Below, piece by piece: positions 1 through 10,343 of a DNA stretch of 64,000 bases. The translations under genes were made by a program, and so were the position numbers. Below the pieces are notes generated by a model. That model ran no database searches, was not told the DNA's origin, and saw only the letters and a program-made list of their open reading frames with translations. Origin of the DNA: Clavaria fumosa (taxonomy: Eukaryota > Basidiomycota > Agaricomycetes > Agaricales > Clavariaceae); the NCBI GenBank assembly GCA_951802425.1, contig OX637799.1, positions 1,488,001 through 1,552,000 of the forward strand. The letters run 5' to 3'. Every line of letters begins with the position of its first letter. The first letter of the stretch is position 1.

Positions 1-469
1 CCTGTGCTGTACACAACGAAGAGTGTCCTGTTCTCTGTGTGGTGGGGTGGGTTCTTGCCCAGGCTTACTTTTTGCTAGGTAGCATTTGCAGATCAGCCCT
101 GGGATGACGTGCGAGTCTTCAAGGTCACTGATGAAAAGTTATCAATGACCAATGCTGGAAGGAAGAGAAAGGGGCGATGTGCAAGTTATTGTTTGGCCCA
201 AACACATTCGTCAGGATTGTGGACATGAGGTTGCACCCAAACTCTTTGTGGTACACCCTGAGGGGTGTTTAGCCACAAAAATAACGAAAGATAGACACAC
301 TGATTCTGCACATCCAACAAATGCTTCCCATACACATATCCATAATTACTGCCATGCAGTGGGCCGTGGTGCACCTTCGTCTCATTGAGCAGGAGCACGA
401 CACCGTCTGGGAAGATGCACGTTGAGAGGCACGACATGAGCTTCGCATGCACAATGTTCATGTTCATCT
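1..469 (-). pseudogene. GDP-L-fucose synthase fragment
   Basis: Conceptual exons at about 469-301, 257-183, 127-69 and 34-1 give a protein matching the central part of GDP-L-fucose synthase, the epimerase/reductase that makes GDP-fucose. Visible motifs are SCLSTCIFPDG, the catalytic Tyr/Lys stretch NYGYVYGKHLLDVQNQ, TNVFGPNNN and DLEDSHVIPGLICKCYLAK, in the right order; Ser, Tyr and Lys of the active site are kept. The intron at 300-258 is GT-AG with a branch-like GCTAAAC. The one at 182-128 begins GC instead of GT, and the one at 68-35 is only 34 nt with no clear branch site. Upstream, the NAD-binding N-terminus is missing and about 15 residues before SCLST appear deleted. The gene runs off the left edge. 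I judge it a degenerate fragment; a diverged working gene cannot be excluded because the frame still reads through. Confidence 0.75.
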
Positions 470-1251
470 GTAGGTTGTCATGTGGGGCGCGGGGTGCAGT
501 GTGGCGTGCGGAGGGGGGGCGTTGGTGCATGTGTGGGCAGGAGGGGAGAGAAGGAGGACGTCCGCGTCCATGTCCACGCCGCCCCCCGCATCAGACGTGG
601 GCAGTGTGAACCCGACCACCGTGCCCGCCGCATCCCGCACGAGGCGCCCGCGGCCCGGGGGCAGCGCGTCGCGGTCGGGCTCGGGGTCCCGGTTTGGCTC
701 CCGGGGCGAGTGCGCGTCGTCGTCGTCGTCAGTGTCTTCGTCATTGGCAGCATGTGTGTGTGCGTCTCCAGCTTCGGGGACACTCGCCGACACGCCCCCG
801 CGCAGCATCAGGGCGTACGTGAGCCCCAGCACGGCGTAGCTGGCCAGCGCGTCAGTAGGAGGAACACGACGCATGGGGAGGGAGGAGAGGGAGAAACGGA
901 AAAAACGCGCACTTCTGCTGCACGGTCCTGTGCTTGTCCCAGACTCCCAGTCATGGCGAGCACCGCAGGGCCGCTGCGGACGGCTGTGTGTCCAATATAG
1001 TCAGCAAGCGGGCACGCGCATGGTAAGGGGCCACCACAAACGCACAGGGCGTCTTCTTCAGCAGCCGCCACGGGGCGGGGCATCGAGAAGGCGGTGTTGA
1101 GCCTGGAGTGGAGGAGCGCTACCTCCGCTGTGTCCACTGCAGCGGCGTCTGATGTGTCTGCAAAGGGTGGAGGTGCTGTGAGGATGCTAAGGCAGAGGAG
1201 CCAAGTGGTGTGAGCAAGTAGGTGGCGTGCAGCCTGGGCATACAGCCACAC
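464..1251 (-). CDS. Doubtful hypothetical protein gene, two exons
   Basis: Two overlapping minus-strand open frames, 1251-808 and 874-464, look like coding DNA with an intron near 920-840. The region has a GT donor at GAA-GTGCGC, a TACTGAC branch-like site and a CCAG acceptor, but the phases I tried do not join cleanly. The first part starts with a hydrophobic stretch (AHTTWLLCLSILTA) that may instead be a read-through intron ending TTTGCAG. The second part has one possible membrane helix (SYAVLGLTYALML) followed by an Asp-rich, low-complexity tail. The region is much more GC-rich than its neighbours, so random open frames are expected. I recognise no family. Its stop codon abuts the fucose synthase fragment. 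Confidence 0.25.
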
Positions 1252-1352
1252 AGCTTCATGCAGTAGACCTCCCTATCTAACTAATCTAACTAACAAAAGA
1301 AAGGCAAACAGTGAATAAGTCTCTTGTCCGTCATGATGCACAAAGAAGGGCA

Positions 1353-1916
1353 TCTCAGATGAGAGACATTAAGCAATATGAGGAGGAGAGCCCCAAGCGC
1401 ATGGAGCTCTGCATCCACCCAAAGTAATGTGAAGTCACACCAGGAATCTCAGATGAGAGACATTAAACAATGTGAGGAGGAGAGCCCCAAGCGCATGGAG
1501 CTCTGCATCCACCCAAAGTAATGTGAAATCACACCAGGACTCTCAGATGAGAGACATTAAACAATGTGAGGAGGAGAGCCCCAAGCGCATGGAGCTCTGC
1601 ATCCACCCAAAGTAATGTGAAGTCACACCAGGAATCTCAGATGAGAGACATTAAACAATGTGAGGAGGAGAGCCCCAAGCACATGGAGCTCTGCATCCAC
1701 CCAAAGTAATGTGAAATCACACCAGGACTCTCAGATGAGAGACATTAAACAATGTGAGGAGGAGAGCCCCAAGTGCATGGAGCTCTGCATCCACCCAAAG
1801 TAATGTGAAATCACACCAGGACTCTCAGATGAGAGACATTAAACAATGTGAGGAGGAGAGCCCCAAGCGCATGGAGCTCTGCATCCACCCAAAGTAATGT
1901 GATGTCACATCGGGAC
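1353..1916. repeat. Minisatellite, six 94-bp units
   Basis: The motif TCTCAGATGAGAGACATTAA starts at 1353, 1447, 1541, 1635, 1729 and 1823, exactly 94 bp apart, and the array ends at 1916. Unit ends alternate between GAAGTCACACCAGGAAT (units 1 and 3) and GAAATCACACCAGGACT (units 2, 4 and 5). The sixth unit is the most diverged, ending GATGTCACATCGGGACT. This points to growth by pairs. The unit holds no long open frame. The next 270 bp up to 2186 hold nothing I recognise. Confidence 0.95.
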
Positions 1917-2186
1917 TCTGACTGCTAGCGTACCACCTGCAATCAGCGATGTTGACCTTCCAACGCATGCTGCCGTACCAGTCTGCAATGCATTGGGGAT
2001 GGGCCATGGTTAACCCATGTGGCTATACAGCCTGCAATGGTTCATAGTGAGTAAACATACACAATCAAATAATTCTTGTGCCTTGACTTCGCCTGGACTC
2101 ACGACGGTGTTACGCATGGACCTATGTCGAAAGGTTTAAAAGGGCCTTGAAAAATAGTAAGTATTCTTGTAGTCCCAGTCACGGTC

Positions 2187-5100
2187 ATGGGGCGTTTCAG
2201 AGATCCTGAAGCTGCTTTGTCAAAGCTTGCGACTGTGCTGGCCATTTTGCGTCAAAGTTCTACAACCTCACAACAGTCTTCAATGCACCCAGCCTCTTTG
2301 ATTTCATCTTCACTCAAGAATGTTGTCAAGAAAGGCATCAAGACTGGTGCTAAGGCCATAGTGAGTCCGTTCAAGCAAGCAAGCCACACTCTCTCCCCTT
2401 CACACATGCAGATACCCACAGGCCCCGATAATGGCAATGATCCCATTGAAGAACTACTTGATCTTGAAGGTGATGACGATGATGAAGGGGATTCTGGCTT
2501 TGATGACCCCAAGACACAGTTGGGTACGTAGCCCATTTCTATCCCACATTTGTCCTCACCCACTGAGTGTGTTTAGCGAAACTCAAATGCACCTGGCATT
2601 CATCAATCTATGGCTTTTTCAAAGCCGAAGTTGCCGTTCAAACTCACGAAGGCCGCCCGTGTCATTTCTTCACTTGTGCTGCTCCTTGATGCAAGACGTC
2701 TGCTGGTGGAGTACGCCGCTACCAGGACTCGAAAGATAGGGCATCGACAGCTAACCTCAAGTACCATGCGACAAAATGTTTTGGTGCAGAGGCTGTTTCA
2801 AACGCTGCGACTGGCAGTGATGCAAAGGCCCAGTCATCTTCTATCTTTTCTATCTTCGCTCGCCCTGGACAACAGCCCGTTCACTTCTCCCACTGTCAAC
2901 ATACCAGCGTGGAAGCACGGTACGTACCTCTATTTGCTATCTTGTATGCTGCTCATCGTGCTTAGTGCCCATATTGTCCGTTGGGTGACTGAAAGCAACC
3001 GACCTGCAAATGTCATGAGGGATCACGAGTTGCGAGAGCTTCTTTCAGCAGGGCGACCAACCATGAAGTGGCCTTCTCCACAGACTGTGGGTTGCGATAT
3101 CAAGGCTTGTTTTGCCAAGTGCCAGCAACGGGTGGATAAACTATTACATGTACATCCATATCTACTCTCTCATCAATGAATGTCATTGACACTCATTCCA
3201 GGACCACCCTGGGTGCATTCATTTTGCTACCGATGCATGGACATCACCAAATCATCGTGCCTTTGTCGCTTGGACTGTTCACTTGGAACACCAAGGCCGA
3301 ATGTTCTCTTTTCTTTTAGATGTTGTTGAGGTTGCCCAGGTGCGTTACCTGGTTGTATGGCATGCAATGTACAAGAAAACTGACGTTACCCCAAGTCTCA
3401 TTCAGGAGCCAACCTTGCTCAGGCCTTCAGCGCGATGCTTAGGCGACACGGCCTTGAGGAGAAGGTATGTAGGAATGACAAGACCGCTTTAGGGCAGCTA
3501 CTGACCGTACATGCCATCCAGATCCTGTCCATCATTGCCGACAATGCCACCTCTAATGATACGATGATCACCCACCTCGACAGCATATCCAATGCCTTTG
3601 ATGAAGTCAACCGCATCCGCTGCTTCAACCACACACTCCAGCTGTCCGCTAAAACTCTTCTCAAACCTTTCAATGCTGGCCTCTCTTCCACAGTAGCCAT
3701 GGACAACCCTGAGTTTGATGATGGCTTATGTTTTGAAGGAGAGTCAGACAGTGACAAGGAGGGTGCGCATGACAAAGAGTTTGGCTGTGATAACGACAAA
3801 GAGGAAAGCGAGGATGAGTTGGCAGACCTCGACAAGAATCAGTGCGCGGATCTTATGGAGAAAACAGCCGTCATCCGCACCATTGTGTCAAAGGTATCTT
3901 GGTGACCAGGCTATGCTGCATTCATGAAACTAACCTTCACAACCTCAGGTTCGCCAGTTGGCCTTCACAATTATCCATTCAACCACAATCATGCTGCCTG
4001 CCTGGCGCCGAGTTTGCAAAGAGCTTAATTTCAAACCAAAGCTTATCCCTCGCGATGTCGTCACCAGATGGAACTCTACATATGACATGCTGAGTGTTGC
4101 CCTTGAGTATCGCAAGCCAATTGACAACATTACGAGTGACAAGGCATTGAAACTACGCAAGTTCGAGCTTGATGACGAGGACTGGATCATCGTCGGAGAT
4201 CTTGTTGCTGTACTCCAGGTGCACACTGTGGGATTGTACTCTTGTCACCAACTAACCTATTCGTGTCAATAGCAATACAAAAAAGCAACCATCTTCTTCT
4301 CGCGTGACACTGCCAGCATGGCTGGTGTTATCCCAGCTATGGATAAGATTACAGACAGGCTCAATTGTCAAAGCAAGGAGGTGTATCACAAGGCAATCCA
4401 AGTTGCCATGAAGGTGGCAGCTGCCAAACTCGACAAGTACTACGGTGCCACGGATAACTCATCCGCCTATCGCATCGCAATGGGTGAGAGTATTGTATAC
4501 ATTTGTCACCATCACTAATAATGCCCTCAGTCCTTCACCCCGGTCTCAAGCTTGAGTACTTCCAAGTACACAATTGGAAAGCTGAATGGATTGAGACTGC
4601 AGAGGACATTGTTTGTGAGGAGTACGTCAAGAATTATGAAGGTAAAGAGGAGCGCACGCAGGAGACGAATGAGACGAATGAAATGCACAAAGGCACTATT
4701 GTAAGCCACAACTGCTATTGCTATTCTATCACCATATCATGAACACTCATGTGATGTCAGGAATGATTCGACGATGAGTTCAGCTGCTTCGCAGACTACT
4801 CTGTTGACGAGAAAACGACTGCCACACATAGCGAACTTGACGACTACCTCAAGTTGCCAGTTGAGAAGGTCCATGACCCTCTCAAGTGGTGGTACAACAA
4901 TCGCAGGGTTTACCCAAACCTCTCTCGAATGGCACTTGATTATCTGAGCATACCAGGTTCGTGTGAGCCTCTCTTGTAATGCGAAACTGACATCTTGTGC
5001 ACAGCGACATCCACAGCTGTTGAGCATGTGTTCTCGCAAGGCCGACAGCTCCTGCATTTCACTCGCAATGCTCTGTCCCCTCTCTCAATTCATTCATACC

Positions 5101-5216
5101 TTTGTTTAGGATCCTGGAGCCACAATGATCTAATATTTACTGAGGATCTTTTGTCCACTTTAGGCTCCATGAAGAGGAAGGCTTCCATGGAACTTGAGCT
5201 TTGTGATAACAAATGA
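2187..5216 (+). pseudogene. hAT-family transposase, decayed
   Basis: A transposase gene for a cut-and-paste hAT element, read across ten short introns: 2524-2576, 2920-2965, 3150-3201, 3340-3395, 3465-3521, 3894-3948, 4219-4272, 4484-4530, 4701-4760 and 4957-5004. Domains in order are an acidic N-terminus, a BED zinc finger (SSIYGFFK, paired Cys, then LKYHATKC), and the RNase H-like core with FATDAWTSPNH carrying the first catalytic Asp and IIADNATSNDTM the second. An acidic insertion and the C-terminal hATC dimerisation domain (WWYNNRRVYPNLSRMALDYL, then AVEHVFSQGR) follow. Two in-frame TGA codons break it: 2687-2689 inside the BED finger and 4764-4766 after intron 9. The second could be skipped by a later acceptor. 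I could not find terminal inverted repeats or an 8-bp target duplication. The right side is cut by the inversion breakpoint at 5295. Confidence 0.88.
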
Positions 5217-5294
5217 GGGTAGGATGTAGTTACGAATCATTATGACTTGTTATGCATGTTCTGTGCTCTTTTACGAAATAAATACTGTGGTTAT

Positions 5295-5300
5295 CCTAGG
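5295..5300. other. Inversion breakpoint CCTAGG (left)
   Basis: The palindrome CCTAGG lies where sequence downstream of the hAT gene meets the interrupted gag of GypB. The same hexamer is at 13272-13277, where a GypA/D-type pol meets the rest of the same gag. Swapping the sides at these hexamers restores one gag reading frame. Confidence 0.75.
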
Positions 5301-6718
5301 TACTGCGGGTTGGGCAGTCCGTTAAGGAACTGCCTTTTCATCGTACCGGTGTCAGGCGGGGTGAGCATTCTCTCTGCCGCCTGGGCCAATTCGTTCCAGA
5401 ATCCCAAGGCGCCCTTCACCTTTGTAAACTTCACCTGATAGAAGGCATCCACTGCCTTCTGGGCTGTTACCTTGGTCAGGAACCGCTTAAACATAGCGGT
5501 TATCAATTCCTCGAAGGTGGACCTTTGAGGAGCATGGGATAGACCCGTTACTTCTTGGGTATACCAAGTAGCGGCTATTCCGCTTAAGCGTGTCCCTGCT
5601 AACATAACACGTTGGTGCTCCAACTGCGGGCTGACTACTCTATAGAAGTAGAAGTAATTAAGGAGGCCATCGAGCCACCTTTCCCAGATGACGAGGTCGT
5701 CTTGTCCATCATAAAGCTCAGGGGGGTCAATCTTAATCCCCCTAATCTCAGCTATTGCCTCAGGCAATAGCAAGGTTTTATCTTGTATCATCACAAGGTA
5801 GTGATGTAATACATCGCTCTGGTAGTTTGTAGAACTCGGGGACACCTCCCGAGTAATCTCCTGCTCCTTCTGGGGTGGTTCCATCCATCCAAACGGGCCC
5901 ATCTGGCCCGTTGGCTCTTGCTGACCCAGCTGTGGGTAGCGCGACATAAGCCGTGGCTCCGGCCCCGCTGTTTCTCGAGGGCTGCCACCCTCCATTCCTG
6001 GTTCGCCAGGGGTTCGAGAACCATCCGCACGGTTCTCCCTTCGCCACCCTTCCTCGTGGTCGGCTGGTGCCTGACTCGGCGGGGCAGGCCCCACTTCGGG
6101 TTCCAACGAATCACGGCGTTGCCGCCGTAAGGGAGCTGCTAGCGCGGTTCCCTGCTCATCTAGTGAGTCCAACACCTGCCTAACGTGGGTAGCCTCCTCG
6201 CTTAGCCATTGCCGAATAGTGGCTTGGCAATTTTTCATCGCCCTTACAAGAGCCTCAAACTCTTCATCCTGGCGGGAAAGTTCCACCTGAATGTCTGAGA
6301 GTCTCTCGGCTACAGCGTTAGCTCGCGCTATCGCTGTGGGCTCATCTCCACTATTGGAGGGAGCCCGTGAGCTTGACCGCTCTCGCGGCCACCTCTTGCG
6401 GGTTTCTAAGGGCTCTCTGCCCTTTCCTTTTGAAGGTCCGGCCTTCTCGAACGATGGCGCCTCACCAGTGACTTGGCACGTTGTGGCGCCCTCCTCGTGG
6501 CGATTGCCACGTGTCGACGGCATTTCGGACCTAACGCCATCATCAGGGGCTGGTGACGCCACGTCAGCCCTTAGCGGGGGTTCACCGCTGGGCTCGACAG
6601 AGGGTCCTATTCCCTCTGGCTGCGCGACGCCTGTGTCGCGCAGAGGTCCTACCAAGGGAGGAGTTTCTCCTCCCTTCCTGTTGTGCTTCTTCTGCGCGGC
6701 TATATGGGTGTAACCCAT
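5301..6718 (-). pseudogene. gag: GypB gag, N-terminal part (inverted)
   Basis: Start chosen at ATG 6718, just outside the LTR; the upstream open codons are LTR sequence. About 472 residues encode the Gag capsid precursor of GypB. There is a long polar, Pro/Glu-rich N-terminus, a heptad-like region (ERLSDIQVELSRQDEEFEAL), then a retrotransposon Gag capsid domain (DLVIWERWLDGLLNYFYFY, TFEELITAMFKRFL, MKRQFLNGLPNPQY). The frame is cut at the CCTAGG breakpoint. It continues in the same frame at 13276 on the other strand, which is the evidence that this is one gene broken by an inversion and not a second copy. Confidence 0.85.
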
Positions 6719-6756
6719 TTCTAGCCACACTCGTTGTGTTGAAGGTTCAAAAAAGT

Positions 6757-6977
6757 TGTAATGCTTTCTATCCCTCAAAAGAACCAGACTCAACTGTATA
6801 TTGAGTATGGTAGTTCTATGTAGAGGGATCTACCCTCTCTGTACAGTCGCGACGCGATATATATAGGCGAGCAGCCCTCTAGGGGCCACTGATGCATAGC
6901 CTAAGCGGCTATGCTAGTAGACTATTATGGTATGTATATTATGTAATAAAAGAATAGAAAAGGCCTATAGCCTTACA
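6757..6977 (-). repeat. GypB 5' LTR
   Basis: 221 bp beginning TGTAAGGCTATAGGCC and ending AAGCATTACA when read on the minus strand. It is the sibling of the LTR at 46832-47056. It contains a TATA stretch (CCTATATATATCG). The flank GCTGC (6982-6978, minus strand) equals the five bases after the 3' LTR at 47057-47061, so the two LTRs bound one element now split by an inversion. Confidence 0.9.
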
Positions 6978-8200
6978 GCAGCCCTAACCACATAACTGCC
7001 AGTTCGAAGAGTCCACGAGGCATTAGGAAAGCACAGCAGTGCTGATGTTCTGGCCAGACCTGCATCGATGGGAAGCCTCCCTTCGCATCAATCTTGGAAT
7101 AGATGGTTGCCCCCTTTAACACATCCACGGTGTCTCGGATGAGGGGGAGGGGGTACTTGTCTTTGATTAGATGTGAGTTCAGCCTAGAGTAATCGATAAT
7201 CGGCCGCAGCTTGTCCTTCTCATGTTTGAAGAAGAAGGGGCTTGCATACGGGGACTTCGAAGGTCGGATTCGTCCAGAAGCTAGCTGTTCATCTACCCAG
7301 TGATTCATCTCCACCATCTCTTCTCGCGTTAGAGAGTATAGCTTAGAGGAGAGGTGTCCAGGGTCTGTTTTAAACTCGATCAAAGTCAGGGCGGGAGCAG
7401 GGAAGCTCATCCCACTTTGCTTCACTAAAAACCAAGGGGTAGCGGCTGGGCCAATCAGGGGTAGGGCCAGTGTTGGGAAAGCGAGTGTCTGGGATACTGG
7501 CTGAAGCCAGGGTACTCGCTTTCAGTGGAACCGAGGGTCGGGCAGGGGGCCAGTGGCTGTGTGGGGAGGAGGCACAGGTGTTGGGGCAGTGGGTGAGCCT
7601 TACTTCAGCTTTCACCCAGTCAATCTCTGGGTTATGACGCTTTAGCCAATCATGCTCAAGGATCACCATGTGGGACTGGGTCTTCCCTAGCAGGAAGTGG
7701 ATCTGCTCCTGGTGGTCGCCAACCGTCACAAGCAGCTCCATCCCATACCGGATCTTACCATCCCTGTTCTGTGTTCCATCCACATTATACATGGTGATTG
7801 GATTCAGCAAGGGAGATGGTTCCAGTCCCACTTTTTTCGCCCACTCCAAGTCCATAAAGCAGTTGGTGCAGCCTGAGTTGACAAGGGCTTTCGTAGTTGC
7901 CCCTTTGCCAGTGCTGAGAGCCTCCAGGTGCACCTGGATGGAGAGCTCTTAGGGCATACACAATAGGGTGTCCTTCAGCACCTCTGCAAGGTGCTTTGTT
8001 GGCTCCACTTGGCTGCTAGTCCCCTTTTCTCTTTTCGGTATTTCACTTTTAGCGGTTTCTGTTTCTGCTTTGTCCTTCACCTCAGCCCCAATCCGGGTGT
8101 GTCTCCGCTGCAAGATAGTGTATTGTGGGATACTAGCTGCGGGTACAGGGATGGGAGGGGGGCTGGGATATCTACTCCTGAGACTCCAGTTCAGACTCAC
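6978..8200 (-). pseudogene. pol: GypA copy A5 protease and N-terminal RT
   Basis: Beginning of the pol polyprotein: linker, aspartic protease, then the start of reverse transcriptase up to GLFELAVMW. It is defective in several ways. A TGA stop at 7949-7951 replaces the Arg codon of the MPRELSIQ motif seen in intact copies. The protease active-site triad DSG reads NSG (ALVNSGCTNCF). A frameshift follows the residues RPDFD near 7370-7425. RT resumes in another frame (EFKTDPGHLSSKLYSL and onward). The downstream RT, RNase H and integrase are at 47057-49994. Confidence 0.88.
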
Positions 8201-9198
8201 TGGGCCTTGTCTCCAAAATCCGGCTCCTCAACAGGAGCCCTCTTCTCTCTCTCGAGCAAATCCAGGCAGTCTCGGAGCAGTGCAATCTCGTTCTCATAGT
8301 CCTCTGCACTACATGCCTGGCTTTCCATGGTGCAGACCTGCGGCCTCGGGATCTGCAGATGTGTGTCCTGGAGCTGGCAATCTCTCACCATGTGACCAGC
8401 TTGGCCACATCGGAAGCAGGTGCACAACACTCCAGGGGCATGGGCATGATCCACCACCATGGCATCACCGGCATTGGTGGGATGCGGCATGGTGGGAGGG
8501 GCAGGGGTGCGGGCCAGAGGCTGGGCCAGGAAGGGACGGGGGGCTGGGGCAAAGTGGGTTTGTTGAGGGAGGGGGTGGCTGGTTGCAGGCAGAGCAGGAC
8601 ACACAGAGTTCTGTTGTGCGATGACTCCATCGAGGCGACGCTGCTGAGCATCTAGCCTTTCGGCAAGTGCCTTCCACTGCACGTAGGTCTCTGGCATTGG
8701 CGAAACACCATAGACCTTTCCCACTAGCCTCCTGCTCAGATTCAACTCCAGCCAATGGACCAGGATGTCTGAATTGGCCACTTCTGTCATCCCTGCTCTT
8801 CAGAACATCGTTTCGAACTTTGCGAAGAACTCAGGTGCCGTCATGACACCCTGTTTCAACCTCGCAATGTCTGCGAGGGCAGTCGCACGGTCGTTCGGGT
8901 CATCGAACGCTCGCTTCATCTCTTCCACAAATTCTGCCCAGGTTCCAACCTCGTTGTTACCCAGGATTTCCTCTCCCTTCACATTTGCCCATTCTGCGGC
9001 AAACCCCTCGCCAGTAATTTTGCTGAGGGTGTAGAGGACCTTTGCCAGGTCCGTGGCATAGATTATCGGATTCGCCATAAACAGGAGGCGGAGCGACCGG
9101 AGGAATGTACGGAAATTTCTTTTTTGCCCATCGAATGGGGCGACGACTAAATCCAGCCTCGTGGCATGGACTTCAGGCGGGGCGACGTGGTCAGCCAT
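8197..9198 (-). pseudogene. gag: GypA copy A5 gag
   Basis: Start at ATG 9198, conserved in all GypA copies (MADHVAPPE). It encodes the Gag capsid domain (FRTFLRSLRLLFMANP, EEMKRAFDDPNDRA) and a nucleocapsid CCHC zinc knuckle (CFRCGQAGHMVRDC). A TGA at 8800-8802 replaces the Arg codon after FETMF. The downstream part stays open to the normal end (FGDKAQ), overlapping the pol frame by four bases as in other copies. Confidence 0.9.
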
Positions 9199-9851
9199 CA
9201 CAGACCCTGGTGGTGGTGATGGGGTTTTGGGGACGTCAGTAATGGGGGAATCAGGGGGGAGCTGGGCTTGACCCGGTCTCAGTCGTAGACACTGTAAATA
9301 AAATTCCGGGCCTTGGGCACTCAGGATTTCTTCGATCTCTTAGCAGTCCTGTCCTCTCAGGCTGCTCTCTAGGTACTTTAGGTACTTATAGAACTCTTAT
9401 TCTATAAAGCTGTTTGCTAGTGTGGGGCCCAAATGGTGTCCCAGGTGGTCGCTCCACAACTCCTAATGAGTTGCCCATGCGCCCTTCTGACAATGGTCAC
9501 AGAGCAAGGGCTCTGTCCACTGGACCAGGAAACTACAGAAAGACTATGTAGAGGGCCTTTCCTTGCCCTGTACACTAACAATTCACTGGTATGTAGCTGT
9601 AAAGTAAAGATCCAGGCCTTGGGCACTCGGTATCACTTGCGGAGGGTCACAGTAGACTTCCTCTGGGTCTGGTCACATGTATCTACACACAGTAAAAATT
9701 TCATGTGGTTCTGTTACACACCGCAGGCAGGGTAAAGAAGAAGAGGATGAGGGGGATAAGCTGTGACAGAGTGTCACAGTTTGAGATAGGGGTCCAGGCT
9801 AGCTGGGTTGGGACACAGGGCTAGGGTGGATTGGGTTTGATGTTAGTATTG
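9199..9851 (-). other. GypA copy A5 untranslated leader
   Basis: About 650 bp between the 5' LTR and gag, colinear with the leaders of A1, A3 and A4. It starts next to the LTR with the primer-binding motif ATACTAACA. No coding capacity is conserved between copies, so the small open frames here are not genes. Confidence 0.8.
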
Positions 9852-10156
9852 TGTCAGACTTAGTCTCATGGTTCACACAACTTAATGTAAGGTCGATGAT
9901 GACGATACTAACATAAGGGGAAAAGGGTACAAGTAAGAAAACGACAAGGTATATATAGCGAACGCTTTGGGAGTTGCCGGCGTTCCCACGCTCGGACCCC
10001 GTGCGTCACGTGATGCGCCCAGGCCTGGGTCATGTGATTTTCCCATTACATAATCTGCCACCCATTCGGGTCATGTGACTCGTCTGCGATCTTCCCGCAA
10101 CTCTTTTGCAATCCTTTCCTGGCCTTTCCAGCCTGCTTATGTAAGCAATCCTGACA
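9852..10156 (-). repeat. GypA copy A5 5' LTR
   Basis: 305 bp, TGTCAGGATTGC to GTCTGACA on the minus strand. It is flanked by AAAAA (10157-10161), matching TTTTT after the sister LTR at 50310. It lies inside the older LTR of D2. Confidence 0.92.
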
Positions 10157-10332
10157 AAAAATGGAAATGACAAAGTACTTATAGCGAGAGCCCCGGCACT
10201 TGCCGACTTTCCCATGCTCGGATGCTCGGATCACGTGATGCACCCAGGCCCCAGGTCATGTGACCTTCCAACAACCCTCCCCAGTTTCTCCATAACTCCT
10301 CTTTGGGATGGCTTATGTAAGCGATCCTAACA
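10157..10332 (-). repeat. D2 3' LTR, first part
   Basis: Reads TGTTAGGATCGCTTACATAA onward on the minus strand and matches the 289-bp GypD LTR until CATTTTT, where copy A5 begins. The missing last part (TTTTTGTACTCTTTTCCCC to CTGATA) is at 50310-50386, so A5 interrupted this LTR. Confidence 0.85.
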
Positions 10333-10343
10333 TCACCCCCCTC

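Larger units (their letters stand above)
6978..10156 (-). mobile_element. GypA copy A5, 5' half
   Basis: LTR, leader, gag, protease and N-terminal reverse transcriptase of a GypA element. It stops in the RT codons MWLGL, where the LTR of GypB begins. The rest of the element starts at 47057 on the plus strand with codons QNVPATF, so the two halves rejoin at the same Leu-Gln codons after removing one GCTGC copy. The 5' LTR shares marker bases with the LTR at 50006-50309 (GGATTGC at the start, GGCAGATTATGTAAT in the middle), which sets this pair apart from other GypA LTRs here. Confidence 0.88.

Noticed and set aside
1353..1916. CRISPR-like array
   Set aside because: Units are contiguous 94-bp repeats with no unique spacers, in a eukaryote.
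5291..6793. A second, independent GypB copy on the minus strand
   Set aside because: LTR flank GCTGC, the RT codons of A5 and the gag frame all pair it with the copy ending at 47056, so one inverted element explains it better.
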